From NCBI GenBank assembly GCA_934131005.1, contig CAKOYV010000007.1:1-64000 (forward strand): a stretch of 64,000 nucleotides of DNA, given 5' to 3'. Below are positions 8,567 to 17,772 of this stretch, piece after piece; position 1 is the first letter of the stretch, and the number at the start of each line of letters is the position of its first letter. Source of the stretch: an uncultured Bacilli bacterium. GTDB taxonomy: Bacteria > Bacillota_I > Bacilli_A > RF39 > UBA660. The position numbers and the translations under genes were made by a program. The notes under the pieces were generated by a model, which was not told where the DNA came from, searched no databases, and saw only the letters and a program-made list of their open reading frames with translations.

Positions 8567-9129
8567 TAATTTTTCTTTTCTTTTTCGTGGATTATATCTA
8601 TCACTTCAAGAAATATCATTACTGCAAAAGGAACAAAAATAATGAAATAAAAGCCATATATATTATTTACCAATTTACTAAGCAAACTTAAGATTAATAG
8701 TTTTTTAGCAACCACTCCATATATTTGATTTTCTGAGACAACTGGATCTTCTATGGTATTAGCAATTCCCTTGGTATGAAATTCTAATTCATTACCTTTT
8801 TTTGCTATTTTAATCACTTGGTGAGTTACTATTTTCCCTTCAAATGTTCCACTTTTTCCCATATAGACAATATCATCACCTACTTTTATCTCACTAGTGG
8901 GTATTTTTTTTGATAGTAACATATCCCCTACTTGATATTTTGGAACCATACTTTCTGTTATAATTGTAAAGACGCTATATCCACCAACGGTTACTTTATT
9001 GTTAGATATTCTTTGTGTAAAAATAACACTTACAATTAGAACTATAAATAAAATTGTTATTGCTTTTACTATTTTATAGATAATTCTTAAATATTTATTA
9101 CTTTTTATTTTATTTATTGTATTTTTCAT
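8566..9129 (-). CDS. sipW: SipW-type signal peptidase I (module B)
   Basis: 187 residues. An N-terminal membrane helix (about 22-38) precedes the catalytic Ser60 in ITESMVPKYQVGD; His103 in IVTHQVI replaces the usual Lys, as in the ER/SipW subclass. The third motif is TKGIANTIEDP, where the usual TKGDAN Asp is Ile but ED128 is kept. A C-terminal membrane helix follows. It is coupled to a TasA-like substrate downstream and lies 21 nt after the DUF2357 gene. It probably processes the secreted proteins coded in this region. Confidence 0.85.
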   Translation of the reverse strand: MKNTINKIKSNKYLRIIYKIVKAITILFIVLIVSVIFTQRISNNKVTVGGYSVFTIITESMVPKYQVGDMLLSKKIPTSEIKVGDDIVYMGKSGTFEGKIVTHQVIKIAKKGNELEFHTKGIANTIEDPVVSENQIYGVVAKKLLILSLLSKLVNNIYGFYFIIFVPFAVMIFLEVIDIIHEKEKKN

Positions 9130-9150
9130 ACTTCACCAACCACATCTATT

Positions 9151-10260
9151 CTATATCTCTATTTTTTCTATTTTATTTAAATATTTTTTTATATATCTTG
9201 TATAAATATCTATAATTTTTCTATTACTTACTACTTGTTTATATTTTATTTTTCCATATTGCATAGAAACTAATCTTTTTAATTCTTCTTCGCTAATATT
9301 TTCATTTAATTTCATTAGTTCTTCTATCATATTATAAGTAATTTTAGATGTTACTTCTTCTTTTTCTTCAATACTTAATTCTTCATTATTTAACTTATTC
9401 ATAATTAAATAATTTAAAAGAAAAGTTTCATCAAAGTTGTGTTTTAAATTTCCTTTATCTTGATAGTTCTTTTTCTCTTTTTTTATTTCTGGCTTTTTCA
9501 TTACTTCTTCTTGCAGATAATTCCATAACTTTTCAGCATATTGAAAATTTACATTTTTTAAGATTACATTTGTTTTCTTTATAGGAGATGTCACTAGTGC
9601 AACATGGAGTTTAGATAAAGTTTTATACACTTCACTGCTAGTTAAATCTGATATTTGTAATTCTAATTTTTCTATTCTAGTTTTGATATCTAATTCACTA
9701 TTTTTAGATGACTTATTATCTAGTTTTGAATCTAGTTGCATTGACATATTTACTTTTTCTTTACCAATAGTTGTAGTAGCATTATACTCAATTAGTTTGC
9801 TATCTTTAACTTCTCCAGGGATTATTCCATCTTGTTTTTTCCTAGCAATAAAGCCTTTCATATTTTGAATTAAACTATAGATAAAACGATTTTCATAAGT
9901 ATTAAAACTTTCTTCTTTATTTATATTTAGTATTTTTGATGGTCTTACATTTCCTGTTTTTTTATCATAATCTTGAATTAAGTTTGTATTTCTTGATAAG
10001 TGTTTAATACTTTCTACCGTAACTCTTCTTGCTAGTTCTATTTTTACAATATCTTCTTCATTTACAATAAAGCGATTGGGATTTCTTAAAATGTTGTCTA
10101 GATAATATATTGTATCTTCCATTCTTTCTATCCATTCTAAGTTGTTATCAACTTTTTCATAATCACTCTTGACATTTACGGTAGATTGAACACTTTGTTG
10201 AAAGTTTTTTATTTTTTTTTCATCTGTTTTTTGATATAAATTTATGATATCTAAGCCCAT
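9151..10260 (-). CDS. Short DUF2357-type protein (McrBC-like partner)
   Basis: 369 residues. The segment ESFNTYENRFIYSLIQNM (about residues 115-132) resembles the conserved ENRF motif of DUF2357 proteins, which accompany McrB-like AAA+ ATPases and usually carry a C-terminal PD-(D/E)xK nuclease. Here the C-terminal part is helical and Lys-rich, and I find no convincing nuclease motif, so cleavage activity is doubtful. It follows the AAA+ gene by 18 nt in an operon with signal peptidases and secreted fibre-like proteins, not with a methyltransferase. The family call is by eye. Confidence 0.6.
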   Translation of the reverse strand: MGLDIINLYQKTDEKKIKNFQQSVQSTVNVKSDYEKVDNNLEWIERMEDTIYYLDNILRNPNRFIVNEEDIVKIELARRVTVESIKHLSRNTNLIQDYDKKTGNVRPSKILNINKEESFNTYENRFIYSLIQNMKGFIARKKQDGIIPGEVKDSKLIEYNATTTIGKEKVNMSMQLDSKLDNKSSKNSELDIKTRIEKLELQISDLTSSEVYKTLSKLHVALVTSPIKKTNVILKNVNFQYAEKLWNYLQEEVMKKPEIKKEKKNYQDKGNLKHNFDETFLLNYLIMNKLNNEELSIEEKEEVTSKITYNMIEELMKLNENISEEELKRLVSMQYGKIKYKQVVSNRKIIDIYTRYIKKYLNKIEKIEI

Positions 10261-10278
10261 TTAATCAGCTTCTTTCTA

Positions 10279-11799
10279 TTATGTTAATTTTTTTAATCTT
10301 AACAAATATTCTTCACATTCTTTCATTTTTCCTTTACCAAATGTTTTATCTAAGAATTCAATATAGCCATCGATTTCATCTCTTATATAGGATACATTTA
10401 ATTGTTCAAATTTTCGTAATACTTTTCTTGCTAAGAAGTAATCTACTCCATCTACTTCTTCTCCTCCACAGGCTACATAAACAGGAACGAATTTTTTCAT
10501 GTGAGCTACTATTCTGTTACCAAAAGCTATTCTGAAGTGTTTGATAACATAGTCATCCATTACTTCTATTTTATCTAGGGTATCTTGACTAATTGGATTA
10601 TTATTAATTGCATCTTGAAATAATTTATCTAGATAAGTATAATTAATATCTTGAGCATCAACATCTTCCGGTTCAAACACTTGTCCTTTATCATTAATAT
10701 CAAGAGGCATTGCTCTATCATATACTTTATCAGTTACCATAAATGTTGAATCATCATTATTAATGGTTCCTATATACCACATATTAGGTGGTATTTTTAA
10801 TTTACCATCAACAATATTTTTGGGATCATTCTTCCAACTAGCACTTACTAATTCAACAATCCATTCATCTTTATTGGGCATTTCTAGTATAGATAACATT
10901 TCCGCAAAATAATACTCTACTCTAGAAATGTTCATCTCATCCAGAATAACTGTATAAACATCATCTGTATATCCTGCTAAATACATTTCTTTTAATACTT
11001 CTGTTTCATTAAACTTTTTAGTAAATTCATTGAAATAACCAAATAATTCAGTTCTATCTCTCCATGATGGCTGAACAGATGCTACGCAAGAGTCATGTTT
11101 TAAAAATTTTCCCCAAGCATATGCTAAAGATGTTTTACCTGTTCCAGATATACCTTGTAAGATAACTAATTTAGTAGAAGCTAAGGCTGATATGAATAGT
11201 CTAATCATCTCTGTTTTATAATAAAGTTTTAAGTGAGAAGCTGAAAAATTTCTAAAATTTTCTACTAATTCAGGTAGCGTAAAATTATTATTATAATTTT
11301 TTATTTTATAGTTAGCAAAAGCTTCATCAAGAGAATGTAATTTAGGAAAACGAATTCCTTCTCCATCTAGTGCTGCATCTTTATCTTTATCTTCTTCAGT
11401 ACTCTCTTCTCCTGGTTTTAATCCCAAGTGAGAAACTTTCATTGCCAAAATACTTTCTTTTTCTTTCATTAAACTGGATACTTCATTATTTAAATTTGCT
11501 ACTTCTTCTAATAAATCTTCTTGTTCTACTATTGTCTTTCTGAATCTTAAATATTTTCTGATTAAGAAGAATATTATTAAAAAAATAGATAAAACTAAAA
11601 CAATGGTTAAAACAATAGCAAGAATAACAAATACCCATTCTGGGCCATTAAAATCATCTTTATAAAAGTTAATGATTTTAATATATGCGGATATATTAAA
11701 TATTTCTTTTATTCCATTTACTAATCCAAAGAAAATTGTTTTTATTCCTGAAAAAAACTGCATTAAAAACTCATATAAAAATCTTAAGAATGTCTGCAT
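10279..11799 (-). CDS. Membrane-anchored McrB-like AAA+ ATPase
   Basis: 506 residues. Residues 55-80 form a strong transmembrane helix and 88-118 a probable coiled coil. The AAA+ domain starts near 190: Walker A is G216-ISGTGKT, then VQPSWRDRTELFGYFN (McrB-like), Walker B VILDEMN (284-290), and the sensor/arginine-finger region TINNDDSTFMVTDKVYDRA. Classical McrB is a soluble GTPase loading the McrC nuclease, so a membrane anchor is atypical. The gene sits between a 318-aa protein and a DUF2357 protein (gaps 11 and 18 nt) inside an operon of signal peptidases and secreted proteins. This suggests work at the membrane, for example on secreted fibres (inference). Confidence 0.8.
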   Translation of the reverse strand: MQTFLRFLYEFLMQFFSGIKTIFFGLVNGIKEIFNISAYIKIINFYKDDFNGPEWVFVILAIVLTIVLVLSIFLIIFFLIRKYLRFRKTIVEQEDLLEEVANLNNEVSSLMKEKESILAMKVSHLGLKPGEESTEEDKDKDAALDGEGIRFPKLHSLDEAFANYKIKNYNNNFTLPELVENFRNFSASHLKLYYKTEMIRLFISALASTKLVILQGISGTGKTSLAYAWGKFLKHDSCVASVQPSWRDRTELFGYFNEFTKKFNETEVLKEMYLAGYTDDVYTVILDEMNISRVEYYFAEMLSILEMPNKDEWIVELVSASWKNDPKNIVDGKLKIPPNMWYIGTINNDDSTFMVTDKVYDRAMPLDINDKGQVFEPEDVDAQDINYTYLDKLFQDAINNNPISQDTLDKIEVMDDYVIKHFRIAFGNRIVAHMKKFVPVYVACGGEEVDGVDYFLARKVLRKFEQLNVSYIRDEIDGYIEFLDKTFGKGKMKECEEYLLRLKKLT

Positions 11800-11810
11800 T
11801 TCATCACTTC

Positions 11811-12767
11811 CTAAATTGCTATATAATCATTATTATCTACTAATTCTTTTAATTCTCCATTAAAAAAGATATTAGTAAAGTAATCTGTATTTCTACCCTT
11901 TATCATTATATAGTCTTCATATTTATTAATTATAAGTCCAAATGAATATCCTTCTTTAATTAAGGAACATATCTCTTCTTCATGACTTAAGAATTCAGCT
12001 GGACTAATAGAAAGAATTATATTTTCTTTGATAATATCTGTATTAAATATTTCTTTAAATTTATTTTTTCTAGAGATAGTTTCTAATAATTTAGGAGAGA
12101 ATTCTACTAAATATTTCTTCTTAAAGTTACCTTTTATAATATTTTTTAAGATTAAACTACTAACTAAATAATATTCTACTAATAATTTATTTACTGCTAC
12201 TATTGATTCTGTTTTTACTTTATCAATAGCGTACTCACTATAAAGATTAGGAATAGAGATATTATCATTTAAATATACAATATAGATAGATGCATTTCTA
12301 ATTTTCTTGCAGGTTATATAAAAATCATTAGAAGAAGTTTTTTTTAAGTACTTTTCTTTTCTATGCCAATCGGATAGTACTTCTTTTTTAAAGTTAGAAA
12401 CAAAATCATCATCATATATTCCTAATTTTTCCTGCCTTATTTTATTTAGTTCTATAGCTTCTTGTTGAAGAGTTTGTTTACCTTTATATTTTTTTACACC
12501 ATCTAGATAATAAAGCATTTTAAATAATTCTAAAATAAATTTGGAAACATTACTTGAATTATTTAGATAAACTTTCTCTAGAGCATTATTAAGAGTTGCT
12601 TCAAGAGTGCTTTTATTTGCTATTTCTTCATTATAATATCTAATATTTGCATATTCTTCTATATATTGTTTAAATGTGTCTTTCTTAAAATACTTACCCA
12701 TAATCATCTTAGTATAAACTTCTAAGTTATTTAAAGAAAAATCTACATATTTTGTTATAATATCCAT
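11811..12767 (-). CDS. Uncharacterised protein upstream of the AAA+ ATPase
   Basis: 318 residues, not recognised. It is soluble-looking and helical in the N-terminal half, with Tyr/Asn/Lys-rich composition and no signal peptide. The C-terminal ~100 residues have alternating hydrophobic stretches (ENIILSISPAEFL, YSFGLIINKYEDYIMI), suggesting an alpha/beta domain. It lies 16 nt after a TasA-like gene and 11 nt before the AAA+ gene, with RBS AAGGAGAT. Tight spacing suggests it is the third component of the AAA+/DUF2357 unit. Confidence 0.7.
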   Translation of the reverse strand: MDIITKYVDFSLNNLEVYTKMIMGKYFKKDTFKQYIEEYANIRYYNEEIANKSTLEATLNNALEKVYLNNSSNVSKFILELFKMLYYLDGVKKYKGKQTLQQEAIELNKIRQEKLGIYDDDFVSNFKKEVLSDWHRKEKYLKKTSSNDFYITCKKIRNASIYIVYLNDNISIPNLYSEYAIDKVKTESIVAVNKLLVEYYLVSSLILKNIIKGNFKKKYLVEFSPKLLETISRKNKFKEIFNTDIIKENIILSISPAEFLSHEEEICSLIKEGYSFGLIINKYEDYIMIKGRNTDYFTNIFFNGELKELVDNNDYIAI

Positions 12768-12783
12768 TAAAATCTCCTTCTTT

Positions 12784-13764
12784 CTAACTATATTCTACTT
12801 TAATAATAGAAGTATTATCTGTATTTGGATAAGTATAATTTATGGTTGTGTCTTTTTTATAGAATTTAACTTGCTTACTAGATAGAGCTTCAATAGAAAA
12901 GGTAATTGCTGTTACATATTCATAATTTCCAATTTTTTTAGTAGTGGTGTTTATTGCACTTAAATAGGATTCGTCTGTCATATCTAAAAGTACTTTTTTT
13001 GGATCAAAAGTCAATGTAATGAGAGCTGATTTACATTTGTTTTTTTCTTCATCAGTTAAGGATAAATAAGTTGAAATATCTATTTGGGAATTAACTTTAT
13101 ATTCCCCAAATGCTTCTTTAACTGTGTAATAATCAAGAGTATTTGTTATTTTAGTTTCTAAATAAGGACTTCCCTTTTTATCATTAATTTCATAGGATAG
13201 CCCATAATAGCCTACGATTAATTTAAAGGTACCCGTTATCTTTTTTCGATATGGTGATGTAGAGATTGCCTCTACCTTAAGAGTCACACTATCTTTATCA
13301 TGGAGCGTTGTTGATGTTGGAATTGTTATTACCACGCTAAAGCTATCTTGGTTGCTACTAGATGGTATCATACTTTTTTCTTTATCATCTTTAATACTAC
13401 AGACAACATTATCTGAACAAGAATACTTAATATTATAATAAATATCACTGGTACTTTTTACTTTGCTATTACTTAAACTATTCATATTAAAGGTCACTTC
13501 ATATTGTCCTACTCCTGACCAGTTAGTCATTTCAATATTAGCTCCTTTGCTAGACAATTTATCACAGTTAAAATAAAATCCTTTTGTTGATAAATAATAA
13601 TCTTTAATATCTAAATAGGCATATTTCGCATAACTAGCACTACTCCCTATTAAAATAATCAATATAATATATATAACGATTGCTTTAAACTGCCATTTCC
13701 CATTTTTTTTAATTATTAATATTTCTTTTATTTTGGATAATTTTGTTTTGATTTTTTCTAACAT
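12784..13764 (-). CDS. Large TasA/camelysin-like secreted protein
   Basis: 326 residues. The hydrophobic segment (about 26-45) ends SSASYAKYAYLD, a SipW-type cleavage region, followed by a Ser/Thr-rich beta-type ectodomain with three cysteines (one in FNCDKL, two in SCSDNVVC). The RBS AAGGTG lies inside the last codons of the preceding degenerate peptidase, so the two are translationally linked. It is the substrate-like partner in module B. Longer than typical CalY/TasA (190-260 aa). Confidence 0.65.
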   Translation of the reverse strand: MLEKIKTKLSKIKEILIIKKNGKWQFKAIVIYIILIILIGSSASYAKYAYLDIKDYYLSTKGFYFNCDKLSSKGANIEMTNWSGVGQYEVTFNMNSLSNSKVKSTSDIYYNIKYSCSDNVVCSIKDDKEKSMIPSSSNQDSFSVVITIPTSTTLHDKDSVTLKVEAISTSPYRKKITGTFKLIVGYYGLSYEINDKKGSPYLETKITNTLDYYTVKEAFGEYKVNSQIDISTYLSLTDEEKNKCKSALITLTFDPKKVLLDMTDESYLSAINTTTKKIGNYEYVTAITFSIEALSSKQVKFYKKDTTINYTYPNTDNTSIIKVEYS

Positions 13765-13768
13765 ATAA

Positions 13769-14248
13769 TTAGCACCTTAATTCTTTTAAGATAGAATATA
13801 CTTCGTACAAAAATGCTACTAAAATTGGAAAAATAATAATTACTAAATATCCCCATTTAGATTCAAGAATTGATAAAAGATTTCCAAGAAAAGGGATAAC
13901 AATACTATTGTTACTAATACCAATTAAGAATTTTTTATCAACAACTGTATCATCAATAACAACACTATCTTTATTAATGCTATTAATTGTTCCCGTTTGA
14001 ATATAATATTTTTTTCCTCTAGATACATAATAAAATACTTTCATTTTTTCTTTATAAGTACTTTTATTATTCACAATAACTAAATCTCCTTTATTATAAG
14101 TTTCAGTTTTATCATTTTTTACAATTATCAAAGTATTATTATTAAATTCTGTAGTGTTATAGTCATTGTATGCTAATAAACATATTGTGGTAATTACTGC
14201 TACTACAGTATAAATAATAATTATAATATGGCTAATTTTCTTTTTCAT
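13769..14248 (-). CDS. Degenerate signal peptidase-like membrane protein (module B)
   Basis: 159 residues with N- and C-terminal membrane helices and a short extracytoplasmic domain. The fold matches its paralogue at 17196-17732, and ETYNKGDLVIV aligns with EPAYKKGDLLVV. The position of the catalytic Ser is occupied by Lys47 (KNDKTETYNKGD) and no His/Lys base is visible near TGTINSI, so it should be inactive as a protease. It is the first gene of an operon and immediately precedes a TasA-like protein, suggesting a chaperone or fibre-anchor role (inference). Confidence 0.65.
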   Translation of the reverse strand: MKKKISHIIIIIYTVVAVITTICLLAYNDYNTTEFNNNTLIIVKNDKTETYNKGDLVIVNNKSTYKEKMKVFYYVSRGKKYYIQTGTINSINKDSVVIDDTVVDKKFLIGISNNSIVIPFLGNLLSILESKWGYLVIIIFPILVAFLYEVYSILKELRC

Positions 14249-14281
14249 AACTACTATACCTCTCCTACTTTCTCCTATTTA

Positions 14282-14311
14282 AGTATAGCACATCTATACT
14301 AACATTGTAAA
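14282..14311 (-). promoter_or_regulatory. Promoter of operon B
   Basis: On the minus strand, -35 TTTACA (14311-14306), an 18-bp spacer and -10 TATACT (14287-14282) with a TGC extended element. It lies just upstream of the first gene of the operon (14248). Confidence 0.6.
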
Positions 14312-14449
14312 TAAAATATGCTATGCAAGTAAAAAAATAAATTTTCACATAGATTTTTATTGAAAGTGCACAATTAATGTGCAATAAGTTTTAGAAACAT
14401 ATATAATATCTTCTTAAGCAATTTATTTGTCATTAAGGAGGTATTGAAA

Positions 14450-15330
14450 ATGACAAATTATTCTCATTTGTCTTATGAAGATAGAAAAAAATATTGAAGA
14501 TGGATTAAATGAAAATAAATCCATAAATCAAATTGCTAAAGAATTATGTAGAAATCATTCTACACTCTTAAGGAAAATAGATAGAAACAAAAAACATTTG
14601 GAACCATCCATCAACCTAGAATAATTATAAAATTAATCATCCTGATATTTTGGATTTCAGCAAAAGCTCTTTTTATCGTTATATTAAAAATGGAATTTTT
14701 GAATTGGTCTTTTAGATTTTCTGAGAATTGTTAAATATAAAAAAAGAAAAAAATCAAGCCAAAGAAGAACAAAAAAAGAACGTGAAATATAGATACTGTT
14801 GAAAGTTTACAAATTGTTTCCTTACATTACTTTGAAGAAAGTTTAAATTCATGCTTATATTTAAGTTAGAATTCCAAACAACTGATAAAGTAACAAGAAT
14901 TTTTAAAGTATTATAAACTCTTATTCCTTTAGATATTTATAAAAGTTTATTTCAAATTATTCTTACTTACAATAGTCACGAACTTTTTGATGTTAGTAAT
15001 ATTGAATGTATTCATTCAACTGGTAAATATGTTCCTCATCTATTTTTGGGTAATTCGCAAGCTTCTAGTCAAAAAAGTTTCATTGAAAAAAATCATGAAT
15101 TCATTAGATATATTTTACCTAAAGGTCCTCTTTCAAAAATATTACTCAAGAAGACTGTAATTTAATTATGAATAATATTAATTCATTATGTAGAGATTCA
15201 TTGAATAGCAAATCACCTTATGAAGCAATGCTATTCTTATGTGATGAAGATATATTAAAACTATTAAACTGCCATTATATTGAACATGATAGTGTTAATT
15301 TATCAAATAATTTATTAAAACAAAAATAAT
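14450..15330 (+). pseudogene. IS30-family transposase pseudogene
   Basis: An ATG after AAGGAGG begins MTNYSHLSYEDRKK and, after a frameshift, continues IEDGLNENKSINQIAKELCR, the IS30 N-terminal HTH. Further pieces follow in shifting frames: the SKSSFYRYI-type segment, a KYKKRKKNQAKEEQKK stretch, and C-terminal ENKSPYEAM-like sequence. Multiple stops and deletions make it dead. It fills the gap between operon A (ending 15413) and operon B (starting 14248), so it may have split one original operon. Confidence 0.7.
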
Positions 15331-15412
15331 TATAACTCAAACTATATTTATTCTTACGGCAAACAAATTGTCATAAATCCAATACTATTTAACAAATCAA
15401 AGACACCAGTTT

Positions 15413-15997
15413 CTAATTATCAACAATTTTACTAGAATCAACATTTAGCTCAACTAATTCTATATTATCTTGATAAATAGCATCTTCATCACTTTCATTA
15501 AAATAAATTAGTAAAGTATATGTATTTACCTTGGGTGTAGAAAAATATAATTTTTCTTTATTAAAAGTAAATTCTTGAAAATAAGTACCGTCATCATCTT
15601 TTTCTATTACACTATTGTTATCATTAATTAAATTTACACTACTACTATCTCGATAATCACTATTTAAATACAATTTATATTGTAGTGGTAAATTTGTAGT
15701 AGTTCTAATTTTTAGAACATACTCAATATCAACATCACTTATCTTACTTTCTTTTTGATTAGAAATAGTAAAATTATAGACATATGGCTCGCTTCTTGGT
15801 ACTAAATCACTTATTTTTATACTTTTATTTAACTTTCCAACTTCTAATAGATAAAAAGCTATACTAGTATCTACATTTCCTATTCCAGATGATTGATATT
15901 TAGAAAAAGTTACCGGAAGAAATTTAATCAAGATTAATAAGAATAAAAACAAAATGTTAATTTTAGAAATAAGAAGAAATTTCTTTTTACTAAACAT
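15413..15997 (-). CDS. TasA/camelysin-like secreted protein (module A, last gene)
   Basis: 194 residues. A hydrophobic segment (about 11-29) is followed by TFSKYQSSGIGNVDTSIAFY, the SipW-type signal and mature N-terminus seen in camelysin/TasA relatives. The ectodomain is beta-rich with no cysteines. It starts 11 nt after the intact SipW-type peptidase gene and ends operon A. Likely role: an extracellular fibre or matrix protein. Length matches CalY-type proteins. Confidence 0.7.
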   Translation of the reverse strand: MFSKKKFLLISKINILFLFLLILIKFLPVTFSKYQSSGIGNVDTSIAFYLLEVGKLNKSIKISDLVPRSEPYVYNFTISNQKESKISDVDIEYVLKIRTTTNLPLQYKLYLNSDYRDSSSVNLINDNNSVIEKDDDGTYFQEFTFNKEKLYFSTPKVNTYTLLIYFNESDEDAIYQDNIELVELNVDSSKIVDN

Positions 15998-16008
15998 AAT
16001 ATCCCTCC

Positions 16009-16599
16009 TTATTTATCTTTTAAAATAGGTATTTCTATTTCCTCTTCTTTTTTCTTTTTAATTCTTTTTTCTTTCTGTTTTTGTATTTTTTTTCTTTTAG
16101 TTTTATTATTATAGGAGAAAGTAAAACTAAATAATACTAAAGTAATAGTTAATAACGTAAACACCTTTGGAGTCATTAATACCTTTTTCCATATCCCAAA
16201 TCTAGGTATTACTAAGACCACCTTTCCTAAAACATTCTCTTTTTTTACTTTTGCATCTTTGCTGTTATTAGCATCCCCCTTAGTAGTTATTGTCTTACTG
16301 TCTATTTGAATTACTCTATGGGTTATAAACTCTTTATTTAAATTATAAGTTATTATATCTTTTTCTTGATAAGTACTATTTAATTTAACAATTACTAAAT
16401 CATTTTTATAAACAGCTGGCTCCATAGAACCACTAGCAATTTCAAAATAAGTATAACCAAAAAGACTTACATAGTCTTTTTTTTGAATATTTAAAGAAAT
16501 ATAACTATAAGTCATAAAAATAATTATTATGCTTATCAAGAATATTAAAATGTAGGTAATAATATTACCTATTTTATCTATTACTTTCATCTTTATCAT
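16009..16599 (-). CDS. sipW: SipW-type signal peptidase I (module A)
   Basis: 196 residues. N-terminal membrane helix (about 12-30), catalytic Ser58 in ASGSMEPAVYKND, His94 in FITHRVI, and TKGDANNSKDA (107-117) with the conserved acidic residues: all SipW/ER-type motifs are intact. A second helix (about 145-162) and a very basic C-terminal tail (KRKKIQKQKEKRIKKKK) follow. The start overlaps the upstream substrate gene by ATGA. It is flanked on both sides by TasA-like proteins, its probable substrates. Confidence 0.9.
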   Translation of the reverse strand: MIKMKVIDKIGNIITYILIFLISIIIIFMTYSYISLNIQKKDYVSLFGYTYFEIASGSMEPAVYKNDLVIVKLNSTYQEKDIITYNLNKEFITHRVIQIDSKTITTKGDANNSKDAKVKKENVLGKVVLVIPRFGIWKKVLMTPKVFTLLTITLVLFSFTFSYNNKTKRKKIQKQKEKRIKKKKEEEIEIPILKDK

Positions 16600-17195
16600 C
16601 CTTTAGCACTATATTGATATACATTAACATGAATAGGCAAATTAATTTTAGTATCAGCTTTAGAACCTAATTCATAATCAGCTAAGTTACTTTCTTCATT
16701 ATCATTATCTTCCCAAACTAATTCAATTTTAATATCATACTTTTCTTTGTTCTTTATCTCTTTAAGATGAGCTATTCCTTGATAAGTATTTTCACTTACC
16801 AAAGAAAATTCATGCCCTCCCACTTCACTAACAGATGTAACTTTAATTCCTGATTTGTTAAAAACTTCTGTATCAATTACTATTCTATATAAAAAAGAAG
16901 TATCTGTTGTCGAAGGATCAATTATGACATCAAAACTCCCAACTGAACCTGGGGCTCCCTTACCTTCTCTAACATGATTAGCATTACTCCAATTAATACT
17001 CGTCAAATCAAATTCTTCATCTTCTGTCGTTAAAGACGTTAGATAGGTATCTCCTACTCTGATTTTCCACCTAGCAAGTGCTATTGAAGGCGAATCAGTG
17101 ATACCACTTTCAAATAACGAGTATGTTTGAGATAGCTGAAAAATTAGAACAAAAAGACCTATTAAAGTCATGGTGAAAAGAAAATACTTTTTCAT
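16596..17195 (-). CDS. TasA/camelysin-like secreted protein (module A)
   Basis: 199 residues. An N-terminal hydrophobic segment (about 4-22) ends QTYSLFESG, followed by PSIALARWKIRVGD, then GAPGSVGSFDVIIDPS and a basic C-terminus ending YQYSAKG. The same ARWKI and APxxxGxFDxIID pattern is found in the protein at 31717-32352, so they form one subfamily. The gene abuts the degenerate peptidase gene with no gap and overlaps the SipW gene by 4 nt. Predicted SipW-processed extracellular protein. Confidence 0.7.
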   Translation of the reverse strand: MKKYFLFTMTLIGLFVLIFQLSQTYSLFESGITDSPSIALARWKIRVGDTYLTSLTTEDEEFDLTSINWSNANHVREGKGAPGSVGSFDVIIDPSTTDTSFLYRIVIDTEVFNKSGIKVTSVSEVGGHEFSLVSENTYQGIAHLKEIKNKEKYDIKIELVWEDNDNEESNLADYELGSKADTKINLPIHVNVYQYSAKG

Positions 17196-17732
17196 CTAGG
17201 CCTCTTTTAAATTGCGTTTTACTTCAAGAATGAATTCATATAATTCATATAAGAAGATAAATAAAACTGGTAGTATGATTACAAGCAAGAATATCCATCT
17301 TGATGATAATATTTTTAAAATACTTCCTATTTTATGATAAATAACAGTGTTTTTAGTTGAACCTATTACATATTCACTAGAATATTCATAATTTCCTTCA
17401 ATTTCATAAGTTGTTTCTGTATTAGTAATTTTTCTTTTAGAAATAACTTTTGCTAAATTAACAATAACAGTATTTTTTTCTTTATTTTGTTCATAGAAAA
17501 AGATAGAATCATTAGAGGTAATATCATCATTACCTGTATCTGTTACTACTAATAAATCACCCTTTTTATAGGCAGGTTCCAGTGAATTATCCGAAACAAT
17601 TATAAAGCTTTTATCTCCTATTTCAGTTATTCCATATTTATTATAATTTAATAAGCATATTGTCATTAATATTACAACTAACATGTAAGGAATTAAGATG
17701 ATTCCTCCTAGTATCTTTAATATTTTTTTCAT
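17196..17732 (-). CDS. Degenerate signal peptidase-like membrane protein (module A)
   Basis: 178 residues with one N-terminal and one C-terminal membrane helix. Ser50 in SDNSLEPAYKKGDL matches the catalytic serine motif of SipW-type enzymes. In the second motif, where active homologues have ITHRV, it reads VNLAKVIS, so the catalytic His/Lys appears to be Ala94. A weaker possibility is that Lys95 substitutes. It is followed directly by a TasA-like gene, the same order as module B. Its paralogue at 13769 has lost the Ser as well. Confidence 0.65.
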   Translation of the reverse strand: MKKILKILGGIILIPYMLVVILMTICLLNYNKYGITEIGDKSFIIVSDNSLEPAYKKGDLLVVTDTGNDDITSNDSIFFYEQNKEKNTVIVNLAKVISKRKITNTETTYEIEGNYEYSSEYVIGSTKNTVIYHKIGSILKILSSRWIFLLVIILPVLFIFLYELYEFILEVKRNLKEA

Positions 17733-17772
17733 TATTACACCTTCTATTCTACAAATTTAGTATACCATAGTT

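Noticed and set aside
9151..12767. A full McrBC restriction system
   Set aside because: No methyltransferase, no visible McrC nuclease motif, and the ATPase is membrane-anchored; only McrB-like similarity can be claimed.
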